From NCBI GenBank assembly GCA_941918925.1, contig OW799233.1, forward strand, positions 116,573,833-116,637,832: DNA of 64,000 bases, given 5' to 3'. The notes under the pieces were generated by a model. The model did not search any database and was not told the origin of the DNA. It saw only the letters and a program-made list of their open reading frames with translations. The translations under genes and the position numbers were made by a program. This document shows, in pieces, positions 25,331-36,149 of the stretch (position 1 is the first letter of the stretch; each line of letters begins with the position of its first letter). The DNA comes from Phyto melanocephala. Its lineage: Eukaryota > Arthropoda > Insecta > Diptera > Rhinophoridae.

Positions 25331-26879
25331 CTACACCATTTCCAACTGCGTTTCATAAATTTTTAATTGCATTTCAGAAATTTCTAATTTTATTTCATTA
25401 AAGTCCGTTTATAAATCAGAAATTTCCAATTCTATTTCAGAAATGTAAATTTTTGTTTAAAACATTTTCCAATTAAATATCAGAAAACTCCAATTCTATT
25501 TCAGAAATTTCCATTTATGTTTTAGAAATTTCTATTTGAAATTCATAAAGCTTTATATGTTTTTCAGAATCTTCCAACTGAATTTCAGAAATTTCCACTT
25601 GTATTTCAGAATATTTTTTTAATTTCCTATTTCTTTCTCTATCTAATAGAATTGTTATTAAAAGTATTCGACTTAATAGTTACCTACGTAGCTTTATTCA
25701 AAATAATTCTGCGAGTTTAACTCTAACCAATAACTTCTTTTTTTTTTAAGATATTGTTTAGGGTTTTCTGGAAATCCTTTTATTTTAGGTAGTAGAAACA
25801 TATTTAAAACTCAACGTCAGAGAATTTTCTTTTGGATTCCGACATGCAATTTTCTTTAAGCTGTTATTAAATTAAAAAAAGTGTAATTGAATAACTTGAC
25901 TTACCACTATTAAAGTTAAGACACGGACCTAAAATGAAATAAAATAATAATAATTTATAAATGTGACGATTAATTAATGAAACAATTATATAACAAATAA
26001 TTTAAAATGTTAAATATTTTATTGTACAAGAGGAATATCTTCTAAATTTGCTGCTAAAACATGAAAAGAGTTACAGTGATGTACAGCTCAAGCATAATCG
26101 TCTTAAGTGATTTCTGATATGGCGCCCTCTATTACATTTTCTTAATATTGCAAAGGTTGTTCCAAAACACAAGGTGGAAAAACACTAGGTACTGAAAATT
26201 TTAATTTGACTAAATTTTTTAACTAACTTCAGATAATTTGCATTGGATTAATTTTAGGGGAATATGGACCAAACCGCAACAAGTGTACAGGCGAACTTTC
26301 AGAAATTGCACTAAGTTTATTATCTGCTGGTGCGTTATCTTTAACAATAACAAGAACATTTAACGAGTTTCCAATTTCGGTCCATTTTCAAATACTGATG
26401 ATACTCACACTATTGCCGCATTTCAATTAAAAGATCCACGCTTTTCATCAAACTTGACTACACCATTACATAAGTCGCAACTTTAAACAACACTCTGATC
26501 AGGCTTAACTATATTATGTTTAATCAGTTTAATCAAAATTTTTACTATTTCAAAAAACATTTAAGTAAGACAATACAATACTCATCTTTCGCATTTTGCA
26601 ATACATTTTCCTCTTATTTGGATTATTTGTAATTTTAATAAACTAATAGTGTTTGCAATAAAAAAAAAAACAAATATAAATTTCATCAATATGTAGGGAT
26701 AAAAACTAAATATTTCTGTTCCATATTCTGAAATACAATTGAAAATTTCAAAAATACAATTGGAATTATCCGAAAAACATTTAGAAAATTCTAAAATACA
26801 ATTAGATATTTCTGAAATACATTTGGAAAATTCTAAAATGCAATTAAATATTTCTGAAATATAATTGGAAATGGTGTAG
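25331..26879. repeat. fold-back locus of 21-bp repeats
   Basis: The left arm (25331-25613) and right arm (26722-26879) are built of imperfect 21-bp units like CAATTGTATTTCAGAAATTTC in opposite orientations, around a unique interior of about 1.1 kb. Twenty-one bp is seven codons. Read outward, each arm encodes heptads such as IQLEISE and HLENSK, with a few stops, and each ends QLEMV or LEMV then TAG (rev-comp at 25331-25333; 26877-26879). Drosophila FB elements also have inverted arms of tandem repeats, but no FB-like terminal motif was verified. Confidence 0.7.
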
Positions 26880-26889
26880 GCTAGTACAC

Positions 26890-27360
26890 ATGAAGGCTGT
26901 GGCTTATTCTCAAGTGTAAAACCAGAATCGGAGGTGGTATAATGCTAGACCTTGGATGGACTTCAGGCAACAACAAATGTTTTACAGTGCTGTTGCCTTC
27001 TCAACAAAAATTGTAAAGAATTATAAATATTTCAACTGATTGCAGTGGTGGGGGTGTGCTGATGACTCTCAACAAAAGTTACTACTTATTGACCTGTTCG
27101 GCTTCCTTTGGATGGCAAATCGATGATCAACGTCATTAGCCTAGTAGCGAAAAATAAAATGAGAGTATAGATAGTACGAGCTGTTTATCAAGGTCCCTAT
27201 ACATAAACTGAAACATTCAAGTAGGTGAGAATTTGCTACCTGTGGCTATGATTTAGTTACACAATATGGCACACAGAGGGGCGGTAGTTAGGTTTCAGAA
27301 CTCAACCCAGTGGTTAGATCACCTTTAAATAATTACGGAAAGTTCAGCTGCTGATTTTAA
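26890..27360 (+). repeat. diverged repeat related to 24780-25320
   Basis: Same-orientation relative of the segment left of the fold-back locus. Shared blocks include GTAGCGAAAAA and a CCCAGTGgTTAGAtcACC-like motif. The family is not recognised. Confidence 0.4.
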
Positions 27361-29402
27361 TAAAACCGCTACATTGTCTATAACTTTGTTGAAATATGTA
27401 GAATAATCTACCAATAAGCATAGAGGTATATAACATACACATATAATTACAAGCATCTGTTAATTATCCATCAATGGATCGGTTTTACTAATTTAAAAGA
27501 CTTATTTCCGAATAACTTTTTTTGATTAAAAAATAATCGACTTTTTTATTTAATAAATTTTGGAAAATAAATACTTCATTTGCTCTTAAATTAATATTGT
27601 AAGCATTACAAATATAATTATAAAATCGTCATTCAACCATCAAAGTGTATCGAATAATTCAACAAAATTAAAATACATGTCGTGCTAAAAATAATCTAAA
27701 TAGTTGCACTTATAAATTTGTATATTATTATTTATAAGTTACTTAAAATAATTATTTATATTAACCAGCGTCATAAAACGTTTAACATCCTTTTAATTGC
27801 TTTAATGCTATATTTCTTTTTATTTTATTTTGTTTTTATTAGCTGAGCCTTGGTTTTGCTTATGAGACCTAAGGATCCCTAAATGTCAATTATCCACAAC
27901 AATGATAACCAAATAATAAACTTAATACATGGCAAGTCGTAAAAATAATTTTAAGTACTGTCGCTTAACTCTCTCGCACTTATTCTCTTATTATTATAAT
28001 TTTTTTTTTTTTGGGTTCTATACTAAAGCTATGAGTGAATGAATAACTTTATGCGAAATGAAATTATAATTTTATTATCATTAACATGGCGACTTATCAC
28101 AGTGTTAACTATTATTCGACTTCTTTTAACGACTTCCCCTTGAGACTAGCATTTTTACACTTATAGACACACTCACACATCATGAAGACATATGCTAAGT
28201 GGACTTAAATGTCACTCTTTTACTTTAATAGCCTAAATTATGGAGAATGTATCTATGTGATGACTTACTATCAAGCCAAATTATTTTTATACGAATCTAT
28301 TTTATTACACTTTTTGCTCATCATTATACGATTTGTGATGAAAAGCTTAAAGAGAACATTTTTACGACCCTAAAGACAAGCCAACAGCTTTGTAAACAAT
28401 ATGGATTTCGAAGAACTGTCGTATGACCGACCACAGCAACAGCGTTGCTGCCCCTCACAGGGTTGGTGAAAGTTTATAGGATTTTTACGAGTTTTTTATG
28501 TTTCATTTAAAACCTTAATTTAATTGTTTATCCGGTGACAAACATTTTAGTAAAGTGTTTATAACACACACACACACACACACATTCAACAAAAACACAC
28601 TTCAATAACTAAACACACACATATACAAACTCCCATACATTGAGCTTCTTTGTTTGTTGTAAAGTTTTTACGATTTCTCATCACTGTCAGTATAATGAGT
28701 GAAAATTTATTTCCATACATATCTACGAGGGTTGGCTAAGGTGTTAAGAATAATTTTTATTTTATACTCTAGAATCATATCAGAATAACTTATGTTAATT
28801 GCAGGAACGATTCAACTTTGCAAATTTATTTAATTTGGAGTTAACCCTTTCAACAAATAATTTAATTTTTAATTGTAGTTGGTATATTCAGAAAAACTCT
28901 AAATTATTTTTGCCTAAAACTTAAAATGTTTCACGGAAAAACCGAAAAAGTGATCAATCCGTGACATAAATTTCTTATACCTTACCATTATTTTTTTATC
29001 ATTTCGACCGGTATCTGACCAATAACAACTGGAAATGTAGCTGGCTTATCCCTGTGTCTCTCTTGCACATGGATAAGACTTCACGCATTTAAGTCAAAAA
29101 AAGTCATGAAGATAAATCGCATAATCTTGGTTGCAAATGGACTGCTTCAAAACGTGCGATTAAGAACTCGCCTCGCACTGTCTTGTTGTTTACCAAGTCC
29201 AATTCTTTCATTTTGAGAAAAAAGAAGTTAATATTCATCGCACGTTACTTTGTTCCATGGACTATCATCTTGTAATATTTATCGCTCAAACAACGTTTTG
29301 GTACATTACTTGGTTACAGTTCTTACAGAAGCTGGCATTTCTTTGGTTTCATATCGAAGTGAGGGTAATTTAAGAAATACTTTTTCACACAGGCCAACTT
29401 TA
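27361..29402. other. intergenic, no gene recognised
   Basis: AT-rich DNA with a (CA)n run at 28564-28583. Around 28940-29300 the minus strand has fragments faintly reminiscent of a Tc1-like transposase, but they are too degraded to call. Confidence 0.4.
28564..28583 (+). repeat. (CA)n microsatellite
   Basis: Ten uninterrupted CA units. Confidence 0.95.
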
Positions 29403-29436
29403 AAGGGTATTATCATATATATAGCACTCTTACTTG
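29403..29436 (+). mobile_element. 3' stub of an S-type DINE-1-like element, hairpin deleted
   Basis: AAAGGGTATTATCA joined to TATATATAGCACTCTTACTTG matches the 3' end of copy S1, except that about 16 nt comprising the GATTCGGC-ACG-GCCGA hairpin are missing. HINE copy 1 begins directly after it, a 3'-to-5' tandem arrangement. Confidence 0.6.
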
Positions 29437-32142
29437 TTATACCCGCCACCAAAAAAATGGTGGGGGTATATTCATTTTGTCATTCCGTTTGTAGCACATC
29501 GAAATATCCATTTTAGAGCCCATAAAGTATATATATTCTAAATCGTGGTTTGATTTTATGACGATCTAGCTATGTCCGTCCGTCTGTCCGTCCGTCTGTC
29601 CGTCTGTTGAAAGCACGATAGAGGTCGCACCGAAAAAGCTAGGGGGCTCAAATTCTGCCAGAATCTTTCTTATAGACAAGGTTTGTTTGGTTTTGAAAAT
29701 GGGCTAAATCGGAATATTAGGAAGAGAGTTATAGCTCGAAAAGCAAGAGTAGGTCGAAAAAACCGTGTCCTTCGAACATCGAATAAAATGGAATTGTGTC
29801 CAAACGCATTAACGTAGACTCATGAGACTTCGAATATATATTTCCTGGAAGAAGACAATATTTTTCCCCGAAAATTGTCTAAATCTATGCATTCGGAGAG
29901 GAGTTATCGATCAAAATGTACGAAAATTTATACCGCACAGTGTATTTTTCGGTATATTTAAAAACAAAAACGTCATAAAAGCAACAAAATTGGATGTACG
30001 ACTCTGAAATTTTGCACACTTTGCTTTTTGATGACACGCTTTCTTGTAACGGTAAATCAATGTGCCACGCCCACTTTTACGCCCACCTCCCATATAACGT
30101 TTTAACTAAAATTCATATAATTTCTCTATTAATAAAGATTTTGGAATAATAAAGGCCTATCTTGAAATACCTCAGTTGTACTCATTCGCAAAAATAACTT
30201 TGACACGCCTACTATAACGCCCACTTTTCACGTTATCTACCGTTAATGAAATTTAAAAGCTCATCATACATAGAGGTATGATGATAAATTTACCTACGTC
30301 TATCCCCCTAGGCAATTTCATTACTATGCCAAAAAATTAAGGTGCCACGCCCACTTTTACGCCCACCTCCCATATAAAGTTTTACATAAAATTCATATAA
30401 TTTCTCTATTAATAAAGATTTTGGAATAATAAAGGACTATATTGAAACACCTAAGATGTACTCATTTGCAAAAACAACTTTGACACGCCTACTAACGCCC
30501 ACTTTCACTTTTGAATTGTGTCCAGACGCATAAACGTAGTCATGAAACTTCGAATATATATTTATCGAGTCAAAAGAATATTTTTCCCTGAAAATCGCTT
30601 AAATCTATGAATTAGGAAAAGAGTTATAGATAAAAATGTAAGAAAATTTATACCGCACAGTGTATATTTCAAATTTAAAATTCTAAAATTTTGCAAACAT
30701 AGCTTTTTGGTCAAAGTCTTCGTTATAACGGAAAATAGATGTGCCACGCACACTTTTTTCCTTAAATTTTTATAAAAATATATTAGTCATATATATTAGC
30801 ATTTATTCATCTTACACTGCGCCATTTATTGTACTGTAGCTAAATATAAGATAAAGATGATAAGATAGATGACTCTACTAGCAACTACTAGATGGCATGC
30901 TAACAACTTATGCTTATGTTCTCCTGAAGTTATGCTCTATTAAAAATGGGAATTTAGGAAAATTTTGACCCAAGTAAAAAAAAATTATCTCTAAACATTA
31001 TAAACAATTTATTTTCATGTACTAATGGCTAACAAATTTTAAAATTATACAAAACTTATTTCGTTTGAAAATCTTTTAAAAGTAAAATGTTATAGAAGTT
31101 TAAAAATCAAAATCTTACTAATAAATTTCCCGTTTTAGAAAAATGCAGAGAATGTATATTTTAAATCACCCTGTGGCCCTTAAAATTTAACCTTAAATTC
31201 ACTTTCTTCCTCTTAAATTCATGTAAATTCTCTATGAATAAAGATTTTGGAATACTAAAGGACTATATTGAAATATCTAAGTTATGTTTATTAGCAGAAA
31301 CTTTATTGACACGCGTATTTAAAAGGCCACTTTCATTGAAAGACTAAATTTACGAAAACATTTTACTAGCATATCGAAGTTATAATGGGTGGTTTAATTT
31401 TAAGGGACTATGTTGATTTTGAATAAAATTATTATGAAATTATTATCATTTATTTTTATAATGATAATATTTGTATGCTTCAATTATGTATGAAACAAAA
31501 TATCGGCCAAATGGCCCCCCCCCCCCAACCTAGGCGGCACACCTCGATCTGACAGTCCAAATTTTCAATGACACTGTTGATGCTGAATTGTTGGGCACGA
31601 TGATGAGTCGAGGTTGCTTGCTCTTTTGCCACGTTATCGTGAAAAACAGCAATGTTTCCCATTCAACGAACTAAGATGGCATTCACAGATGTTTTCACAT
31701 TTCATACAGACCTGCTTTGCAGACATTTAAATATTTTTTACAATTCTCACGATTGTGGACGAATTCGAACGATTATGTTGACCAAAAGAATCACGAAGTG
31801 CACGAAATGCATTTTGATTTTAACGCCCATTTTTATAAAAATCTTTAATATTTAAAAGCGTTGCTCGATTGCGTATCTTTCCACGGTTCAAATTGAGTTA
31901 GTCTGAGATTGAGAAATGTCAAATGAAATACAAGAAAAAAGTTGAAGTTTAGATGTGGTTCACCTTAAACATGGGCCCTTAAAATTTAACCACCCTCTAC
32001 AATGAAAGTGATACATATTTTATTATGAAGAGATTTTTCTATAGCGCTTAACAAAATAATAAATATTGTGCTTTAAATGTACACAAAATTGGTGGTGGGT
32101 ATAAAAGATTCGGCACAGCCGAATATAGTGCTCTTACTTGTT
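29437..32142 (+). mobile_element. HINE copy 1 (DINE-1/Helentron-like), full length
   Basis: The 5' end TTATACCCGCCACCA pairs with TGGTGGGGGTATA across an A-rich loop, and a GTCCGTCTGTCC tract follows at 29573-29606. Then come about 290-bp tandem modules containing GCCACGCCCACTTTTACGCC (30063, 30343). A captured mariner derivative occupies 31385-31997. The 3' end is GGTGGTGGGTATAAAAG, then the hairpin ATTCGGC-ACA-GCCGAAT and CTCTTACTTGTTT. This matches DINE-1 of Drosophila, which has GCCACGCCCAC modules and a CTCTCTTGTTTT-type tail. No coding capacity. It shares an extra internal block (30780-31330) only with copy 4. Confidence 0.85.
31385..31997 (-). mobile_element. captured, internally deleted mariner-like element in HINE copy 1
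   Basis: TIR-like ends (GGGTGGTTTAATTTTAAGGG and TTAAAATTTAACCACCCTC) flank relics of a transposase on the minus strand. These are an N-terminal helix-turn-helix segment (FYKNGR-like, then a SSTIGRIV-like stretch), a linker with VAKEQATSTHHRAQQ, and a stretch resembling the extreme C-terminal tail. The whole DDD domain is missing. The same structure lies at the same place in every HINE copy of the window, so it was captured by an ancestor. Confidence 0.8.
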
Positions 32143-32651
32143 TTTTTTTACAAAACAACGTGCCCGACAGAACTAAGGCTTAAAATAAATTTTTAATATT
32201 TAAATTATTTATTTCGAAAATGTATCGCAAAACATAACATTTTTTAAAATAAAAAATTTATAAGTAAAATAATGTACCCAGCAAAATAACACATTACAAA
32301 ATAATGAGTTGAAAGCACTAGAAAACAGTTCTTCCCCAGCAAAATAATACATTACAAAATAATAATACTTGCAAATTACAATTTTGCATCTTAACCCTGA
32401 CATGGCGATGTCATTGGAGGCAAGTCAGGGTTTCAAAATGAGAACATCAAAATTGTACCAAGAAGCTCATAAAATTGTACTTTTTCGAACCCAATTGTAC
32501 CAAAAAATTTTATTTTAAACATTTTTTTAATTTTTTTTATTTTAAATAAAAGCCAGAAAAAAACATAAACATAACATACAATTGCACATAAAAATTCATT
32601 TTTGTAATATTAAAACTAAAATTTGTACTTAAAAATTCATTTATACTTTAA

Positions 32652-32768
32652 GGGCCGTATTCACAAAAAATATTTTAGGTTTATTGAAGGCTTATTTGAC
32701 AAATTACTCTACAGCATCTGTCAAATAAGCCATTAATAAACCTAAAATATTTTTTATGAATACGGCCC
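32652..32768. mobile_element. Harbinger-like palindromic MITE
   Basis: The 117-bp element has arms GGGCCGTATTCACAAAAAAT... and its complement covering nearly the whole length, with a short loop. It is flanked by TAA on both sides (32649-32651 and 32769-32771). The GGGCC terminus and 3-bp TWA duplication fit PIF/Harbinger MITEs. It lies inside hAT-1. Confidence 0.85.
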
Positions 32769-32879
32769 TAAAAGTATATCTTTAAAAAAAGAAACTGCAC
32801 TAAGATATATGTATACATATATGTACATATTTAGATATAAAATAAATTACATAAAAAGTCTACCGATATATTCATGAGA

Positions 32880-33284
32880 TCAAATTGGTTTTGATAACAA
32901 ATTATTTGGTATTTTGAAACAAAAACAACAAGAATTTGATGACCTTAGAAAATCTTTTGTCTGTATAAGACCGGAAACTGTAGGCACATGAAACCTATTT
33001 CGTTCTTTCGTTTTAATTATATCTTGGAAGGAAAAATTCGTCTGCGAATGTGGAACTGATAATATCCCACCTACAACTCTTGAAAGTTCCAGAAACATTA
33101 AATCATTCAATTGGTTTTTCATTTCAGAAACTTTAGCCCAAAAGTTGCATATACTTTCATTTTTAAAATCTTTTGATACTTCTATATCCGCCAGGGATCT
33201 AAACTGTGTATTAATTGAGTCAAAATTTTCGTATTCGTTTGGAAAAAATTTTATTAGAAGTGGCACCATGATATTCGTAAACAT
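32880..33284 (-). pseudogene. hAT-1 transposase C-terminal fragment
   Basis: This 134-residue open stretch has FWAKVSEMKN, then LSVPHSQTNFSFQDI and KTKERNRFHVPTVSGLI. It corresponds to the hAT C-terminal dimerisation region (LxxPxSxxxxERxFSxxxxIKTxxRNRL). The usual ERxFS is altered to SFQD, and the residues after DFLRSS lose similarity. There are no catalytic residues upstream, because the element is internally deleted. It lies on the minus strand near the left end of hAT-1 and is truncated in front by the hAT-2 insertion point at 33346. Confidence 0.75.
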
Positions 33285-33939
33285 AAACTGAGAAAGTTAG
33301 TAAATTGTACCAAATGGGTAATTGGTGTACCATTGTACTTTTGAGCAGCGTTGTCAACTAAAAAATTTCAAAAAGCACCATTACCCAGGAAAAAACGCGT
33401 CATTCTCAAAAAAAAGCACTAAATTTATAAATTGTAAATTTTTTTTTATTTATTTAATAAAATTATACATTTTTATAAGTTTCTCTTAACATAAGGCATT
33501 TTTAAATCAATATAAGAATAAATAACAAAAAAAATTTGCATAAATATATTTATATGTAAATAAAAATAAACAAAAACATTGGAAAAAAGAACAAAAATAT
33601 TAAATTATTACAATAATTATCAATTCACAATGTATCTCAGGAGTGATGCATTGAAAGAAATTTATTTCAAGATTTGGAAAAAAATAAGTCAGGTTTAATT
33701 TTTTCACACCTGATGCATTTATACGTCGTTTTTTAAACATATGTGAATATTAAAAAATTTTTCACCAAATATGTACAACTATTATTTAATATTTAAATAT
33801 TTTTATATTACATTGCTTAATTAGAATAAAAATTATGTAAAATATTAATAAACTTGAAGTTTAATAATTTGATTAGGATTTTAGCTTTTCTCTGTGTATA
33901 TAATATCAAATATCAATGTTAAAGTCATATTTCAAATTG

Positions 33940-34075
33940 TGATGCTTTATAAACATCATTGCTATTAATCAGAATATTTACTTCATCAGGTGTTTGGTAG
34001 GTTTCGCAAGAGGAATTTTTCCATTTCAGCCCATTTTTAATGCTAAATAAGGCATTAACTGAATTTAAAGACATT
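33940..34075 (-). pseudogene. hAT-2 transposase extreme C-terminus, downstream piece
   Basis: MSLNSVNALFSIKNGLKWKN and YQTPDEVNIL on the minus strand continue the hAT-2 dimerisation domain after the Harbinger-like insert. They resemble the RNxMxxxxLxxLLxIRxGLxR tail of hAT proteins. A stop follows near 33940. Confidence 0.6.
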
Positions 34076-34906
34076 GGCTTGTATTCATAGTCGCAAACTA
34101 AAGTCGGCTCTTACTAAAGTTAATCTTTAAGTTAAAAGCTTTTACTATCTTTTCGGTATTCATAGTCAAAAAAAAGAGTATACTTTAAGTTGAGCTGGCT
34201 TTAAATGGGTGTCAACTCTTATTTGCTTAACTCTGGCATACAATTTCTTTTTAAAAAATAAAAAATGGCAACTTGATCAGCTGCTTTTCTTTTGTTTACT
34301 TTTGTTGAAGCAAACAATAAAAAATAAAAATTTTAAAACGTTTTACATCTACATATGTATAAAATCAAAATTTATTGAAATAATGGAAAAAACAGAAATG
34401 GTAAGTCTCAATAACATATTTATGTATGTACATACACATGTACATATGTGTGATATACATATTTTTATGTATATACAGAAAAAAAATTCGTGGAAAGCTA
34501 TAAGGGAAACGATGCTTTCATCTTACGAGTTGTAATTTTGTCAAATCTGTGGCGGGAATAAAAATCTTCATCGCTTAGGTCGAAGGGATTAAATCTATTT
34601 TTGTAATTTTTAGGCTTCCTTACACAAAAATCACCCTCACAATCACCAGTTATTGAAAAATCTCTTTCAATATCTTGAAATCTTGGCATCTTTTTAATTT
34701 TCAACACATCTTTTAACTTTACAATGAACAGCTGATGTTATTGTAAATAGAGTTAACAACAGGTTCAGCTGGTTTTAAATTTAGAGCCGACTTTAATGTC
34801 AAAAACCAACTTTAAGTTGTCTATGAATGACTTAGAGTAGACTTTTTTAAGAAATTGACTTAAGTACTGTTAAAGTCGACTTTTTTGATGACTATGAATA
34901 TGCCCC
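34076..34906. mobile_element. PIF/Harbinger-like element inserted in hAT-2
   Basis: The ends GGCTTGTATTCATAGTC and GACTATGAATATGCCCC are inverted repeats, with ATT on both sides (34073-34075 and 34907-34909), a 3-bp duplication. The TATTCATAGTC motif repeats inside both ends. It carries fragments of two oppositely oriented coding regions: a HARBI1-like N-terminal piece (NRFNPFDLSDEDFYSRHRFDK, 34498-34707, -) and a short spliced-looking plus-strand frame (MEKTEM before GTAAGT at 34384-34408). Harbinger elements encode a nuclease and a Myb-like protein, which fits a deletion derivative. Confidence 0.7.
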
Positions 34907-35105
34907 ATTCAGTTTTTATTTTAGATTTAAAAAAATTCATTGCGCTAAAAACTCGCTTAAATTTTGTATTGGAATATAGGAGCGATAAAAGTTTAACGGC
35001 AATATTTTCAAAGGGATTTAAGTTAACTGCATCTTTATACGATTTAACTTCAATCCTAAAATCGACTGTGGATTCTATATTATGCCATTTCGGTATTGGA
35101 TTCAA
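34907..35105 (-). pseudogene. hAT-2 transposase C-terminal part, upstream piece
   Basis: On the minus strand PIPKWHNIESTVDFRIEVKSY precedes IAVKLLSLLYSNTKFKRVFS and MNFFKSKIK. This is the hAT dimerisation helix region (LLSxPxSNxxxERVFSxMNxxKxK). The frame is broken at the Harbinger-like insertion (34906) and resumes, shifted, at 34072-33950 with a MSLNSVNALFSIKNGLKW stretch, the usual last helix of the domain. It is not functional. Confidence 0.7.
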
Positions 35106-35713
35106 ATTGCTTAGCTAATAGTAAAATATCTTCTTTTGCATGTGATACAATATTTCTAACATTAATTATGTCAAGTTTACTCAAAATTTCAAGGTTTTCA
35201 GGTAAAATTTTTAAACGTTAAAGGTTGTGGGACGCCAAAAGCTTGCATCAAGATTTACTCATTTATAAGATTATCTCAATAGAAAGAGGAATTTATTTTA
35301 TTCACTTCACCCCATATGCATATATATATATATATAAATTTAGACATTTTAAAACAAAAAATCAATACCATCTTATAGATAATTAAATTTGTAGTGTAGT
35401 ATTATTTTCTTGACGAATTGCATATAATTGTACTATAAGTTACATTTTGGTAGTATGTATATAAATTTGCACTTACAAAAAATTTTGTTCAATTAATAAA
35501 TTTGCATTTTAGTGTTTGGTGTCACCGAAATATAAAGAAAAGCACTAAAAACTAAAAAAAAAATCACCGAGCACTGACTTACAATTTTTCCGCTTTCAAA
35601 ATGTTAAAAATCACCAAAAACGGTGATAAAATCACCGAGTTGACAACGCTGCTTTTGAGGTTTAAATTGTACCACAAAAAGTACAATTGTACCAACTTTT
35701 GCAACCCTGAGGC

Positions 35714-35840
35714 AAGTACTTACCACGCTCGCTTACAAATAAGGACCTAAATAAGTATTTACCAGCCTCGCTTACAAATAGGGACTCTTATAAGTACTTA
35801 GTACGGTCGCTTATAAATAGGGACTTAAATAAGTACTTAC
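35714..35840 (+). repeat. 39-bp minisatellite, three units
   Basis: Three consecutive 39-bp units start AAGTACTTACCACGCTCGCT, AAGTATTTACCAGCCTCGCT and AAGTACTTAGTACGGTCGCT, each going on with TAxAAATAxGGAC, and a partial fourth unit follows. The array begins inside the right target duplication of hAT-1, so hAT-1 landed at its left edge. Confidence 0.85.
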
Positions 35841-36149
35841 TTTTATAGCAATAAATAAGTACTTGATTTTTACAACCTAAATACCCCATTTCTATTATGG
35901 ACTTACAGAAGTCGTTTGGTGCATTCAGGAACGAAAATTCGGTTAGATTATTCTGCGATACGTTAATTTGAAATTTTGAAATCAGTGAAAATCTATAAGC
36001 CTCCACTTTTTTAATTATATGCTTTGCCACTGTTGTCAAAATCATTCTTACTTATACCCTAAGTGATTTAAACTAAATGAAAATTATAAAAAGTTATGTA
36101 TTTGAATGCCTTGTAGCAAATTTTGCAACAAGAAATTGTATTGTGTGTG

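Larger units (their letters stand above)
33346..35651. mobile_element. hAT-2, inserted in hAT-1
   Basis: The ends CAGCGTTGTCAACT and AGTTGACAACGCTG are perfect 14-bp inverted repeats, flanked by the 8-bp duplication CTTTTGAG (33338-33345 and 35652-35659). It carries the C-terminal part of a second, different hAT transposase on the minus strand, itself split by a Harbinger-like element. It is 2306 bp including that insert. The subterminal ATCACCG/CGGTGAT-like repeats near the right end are a usual hAT feature. Confidence 0.9.
32426..35709. mobile_element. hAT-1, non-autonomous, with nested elements
   Basis: The ends CAGGGTTTCAAAA and TTTTGCAACCCTG are flanked by a perfect 8-bp duplication AGGCAAGT (32418-32425 and 35710-35717). 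Subterminal GTACCAA / TTGTACC motifs recur at both ends. Its own sequence is only about 980 bp and includes a transposase C-terminal fragment on the minus strand. A 117-bp MITE and the whole of hAT-2 are inserted in it. Confidence 0.9.

Noticed and set aside
28940..29300. Possible Tc1-like transposase relic on the minus strand
   Set aside because: Only faint resemblance in disconnected frames; no catalytic motif and no paired ends.
29573..29606. GTCCGTCTGTCC tract as an independent microsatellite
   Set aside because: It is a fixed module of the DINE-1-like head present in each copy.
29822..30093. Recurring 60-codon frames in every HINE head (also near 40328, 47115, 51326, 58909)
   Set aside because: They recur because the HINE head recurs; both strands are open by chance and neither has a recognisable domain, so coding is not supported.
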